This document shows, piece by piece, positions 5,699 through 6,777 of a stretch of DNA of 6,777 nt. Below the pieces are notes generated by a model. That model did no database searches. It saw only the letters and a list, made by a program, of their open reading frames with translations, and was not told where the DNA came from. The stretch lies in contig CAYURW010000123.1 in the NCBI GenBank assembly GCA_964447145.1, positions 1-6,777 of the forward strand, written 5' to 3'. The translations under genes and the position numbers were made by a program. The number at the start of each line of letters is the position of its first letter. The stretch's first letter is position 1. This DNA comes from BRH-c25 sp964447145 (GTDB lineage Bacteria; Bacillota; Clostridia; Lutisporales; Lutisporaceae).

Positions 5699-6707
5699 TT
5701 GAGGCCTTTTGCAGCTCCTTCAGCTTGCCCTCCGCCGCACCGCTATCAATAAGCTCCGCTGCCATTTTGATACCGTCTCCGTAATTTGAGACACGGTTGC
5801 CAACAAACAGTGCCCCCGCCGCATTCATAAGAATCGCATTGCGACACGGGCCTGTGTCTTTTTTGGCGAAAACATCAAGGATACACCGGGCATTAGCATT
5901 AGGGGAGCCGGTCTTTACGTCCTCAAGGGTACAGCGTTTGAGCCCAAACTCCTCAGGAGTGATTTCATAGGTTTTGATCTCTCCGTTTCTTAGCTCATTA
6001 ATACGGGTTATCCCTATGGGAGAAATTTCATCGAGGCCGTCAAGCCCGTGCACAAAAAGCGCATCTGTATAGCCAAGTTCATCCGCAACCGCTGTGACTA
6101 TATCCAGAAGCTCGGGTTTGTATACCCCCATTATGTGGCGGGTAGCAAAGGCAGGATTAATAAGGGGACCGATAATTGTGTAAAAAATGGTCTTTATTCC
6201 TAATTCTGCTTCAGGAGGTAATACCCTGCACATTACGGGATGGAACAGCGGAGCATAAAGAAAAGCAATTCCTATATTTTCAATTAGCTCCTCCGCTTGA
6301 GAGGGAGTCAAATTAATATTTACTCCCAATGCCTCAAGCACATCTGCTGAGCCGGAAAGGCTTGATATGGAGCGACTCCCGTGCTTGGCTACAGGAATAC
6401 CTGCAGCCGCAGCTACGATGGCGGTTGCTGTTGATATATTGAAGGTGCTGAGCCCGCCTCCTGTACCGCAGGTATCCAGCAAAGGCTCACTGACCTTTGG
6501 CTTTAGCTGTATACAGTTGTCCCGCATGGAGCGGGCAATTGATGCCGTTTCACTAAGGGTTGGGGATTTCATCAGCAGCGCAACCTGGAAGCAGCTGATC
6601 TGCACATCGGTTATCTCGTTGCGGGCAATTGCGGAAATAATATCCGAAACCTCCCCCGGACTAAGGTCCTGTCTTGAAGTAAGCTTTGACAATACATTTT
6701 TATACAT
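5682..6707 (-). CDS. trpD: Divergent anthranilate phosphoribosyltransferase
   Basis: A 341-residue protein, the usual length for AnPRT, which joins anthranilate and PRPP. Seen: an N-terminal helical part with EITDVQISCFQVALLMK at 31-47, CGTGGGLSTFNIS at 80-92 (PRPP loop), VAKHGSRSISSLSGSADVLE at 106-125, HPVM at 156-159, ELGIKTIF at 168-175, GPLINPA at 180-186, HGLDGLDEIS at 220-229 with Asp226-Glu227 at the metal-binding DE position, and NAAGALFVG at 295-303. Unusual: the standard GTGGD aspartate is missing and the loop is one residue shorter; KHGNR is KHGSR; SSKSGSAD is SSLSGSAD; Glu166 stands where the anthranilate-binding Arg of the V-R-x-x-LG-x-R-T motif is expected. AAAGAGG lies 8 nt before the ATG. 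It is the first complete gene of the leftward trp cluster. Family is secure; specificity for anthranilate is likely but not assured. Confidence 0.88.
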   Translation of the reverse strand: MYKNVLSKLTSRQDLSPGEVSDIISAIARNEITDVQISCFQVALLMKSPTLSETASIARSMRDNCIQLKPKVSEPLLDTCGTGGGLSTFNISTATAIVAAAAGIPVAKHGSRSISSLSGSADVLEALGVNINLTPSQAEELIENIGIAFLYAPLFHPVMCRVLPPEAELGIKTIFYTIIGPLINPAFATRHIMGVYKPELLDIVTAVADELGYTDALFVHGLDGLDEISPIGITRINELRNGEIKTYEITPEEFGLKRCTLEDVKTGSPNANARCILDVFAKKDTGPCRNAILMNAAGALFVGNRVSNYGDGIKMAAELIDSGAAEGKLKELQKASNAFLS

Positions 6708-6715
6708 TTTTTATA

Positions 6716-6722
6716 CCTCTTT
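6716..6722 (-). promoter_or_regulatory. Ribosome binding site of trpD
   Basis: AAAGAGG on the minus strand, 8 nt before ATG 6707. It supports the Met that gives the normal AnPRT N-terminus (MYKNVLSKLT). Confidence 0.65.
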
Positions 6723-6777
6723 TCATTATTAATATCTATTTTTTATAGAATACTGCTCCTTATTTACAGGGACATTG
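6723..6777 (-). other. Right edge upstream of trpD, possibly the tail of another gene
   Basis: One minus-strand frame is open from the edge (about 15 codons, ending NKEQYSIKNRY) and closes with the tandem stops TAA-TAA-TGA at 6731-6723, 15 nt before the trpD start codon. That fits the end of a preceding operon gene, for example trpG or trpE, but the residues are too few and match nothing I recognise. No convincing promoter or attenuator is visible in these bases. Confidence 0.22.

Noticed and set aside
1..6777. CRISPR arrays, tRNA or rRNA genes, insertion sequences and attachment sites.
   Set aside because: No regularly spaced direct repeats, tRNA-like folds, rRNA sequence, transposase motifs or terminal repeats with target duplications were seen on reading both strands.

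Overview
The window looks like chromosomal DNA of a low-to-mid GC Firmicute, most likely a clostridial-type anaerobe. The reasons are strong purine-rich Shine-Dalgarno sites, a lipobox lipoprotein with internalin-like leucine-rich repeats, an AAA/DUF4143 ATPase, an AraC-type regulator with a GyrI-like effector domain, and a trp gene order of D-C-F. The species cannot be fixed from the sequence.

Layout from left to right. (1) Positions 1-1051, minus strand: a DUF4143-type AAA ATPase, open throughout and cut by the left edge, with a TTG start and a good sigma-A-like promoter. (2) About 1052-1787: a long AT-rich interval with no convincing gene but several inverted repeats. (3) 1788-3323, plus strand: an intact secreted lipoprotein with five leucine-rich repeats followed by two diverged copies of a roughly 145-residue module. 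(4) About 3324-4207: a zone of gene decay. It holds a short remnant of a C45/penicillin-acylase-like hydrolase, then an AraC/GyrI-type regulator broken by an apparent one-base deletion and two larger internal deletions. (5) 4216-6707, minus strand: trpD, trpC and trpF (transcribed in that order), tightly packed and convergent with the broken regulator. trpB and trpA do not follow trpF, and trpE/trpG, if adjacent, lie beyond the right edge.

The three trp products would carry anthranilate through phosphoribosyl transfer (TrpD), Amadori rearrangement (TrpF) and indole ring closure (TrpC). All three are recognisable and full-length or nearly so, but each departs from its family at substrate-binding or catalytic motifs. 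TrpD lacks the GTGGD aspartate and has Glu where the anthranilate-binding Arg normally sits. TrpF lacks the basic S-(P/K)-(S/K)-R motif and the glycine-rich loop. TrpC has Asp for the first catalytic Glu and lacks most of the N-terminal extension. This coordinated divergence is the most interesting signal in the window. It may mark a divergent but functional trp lineage or an altered substrate. The duplicated module of the lipoprotein is the second most interesting item.
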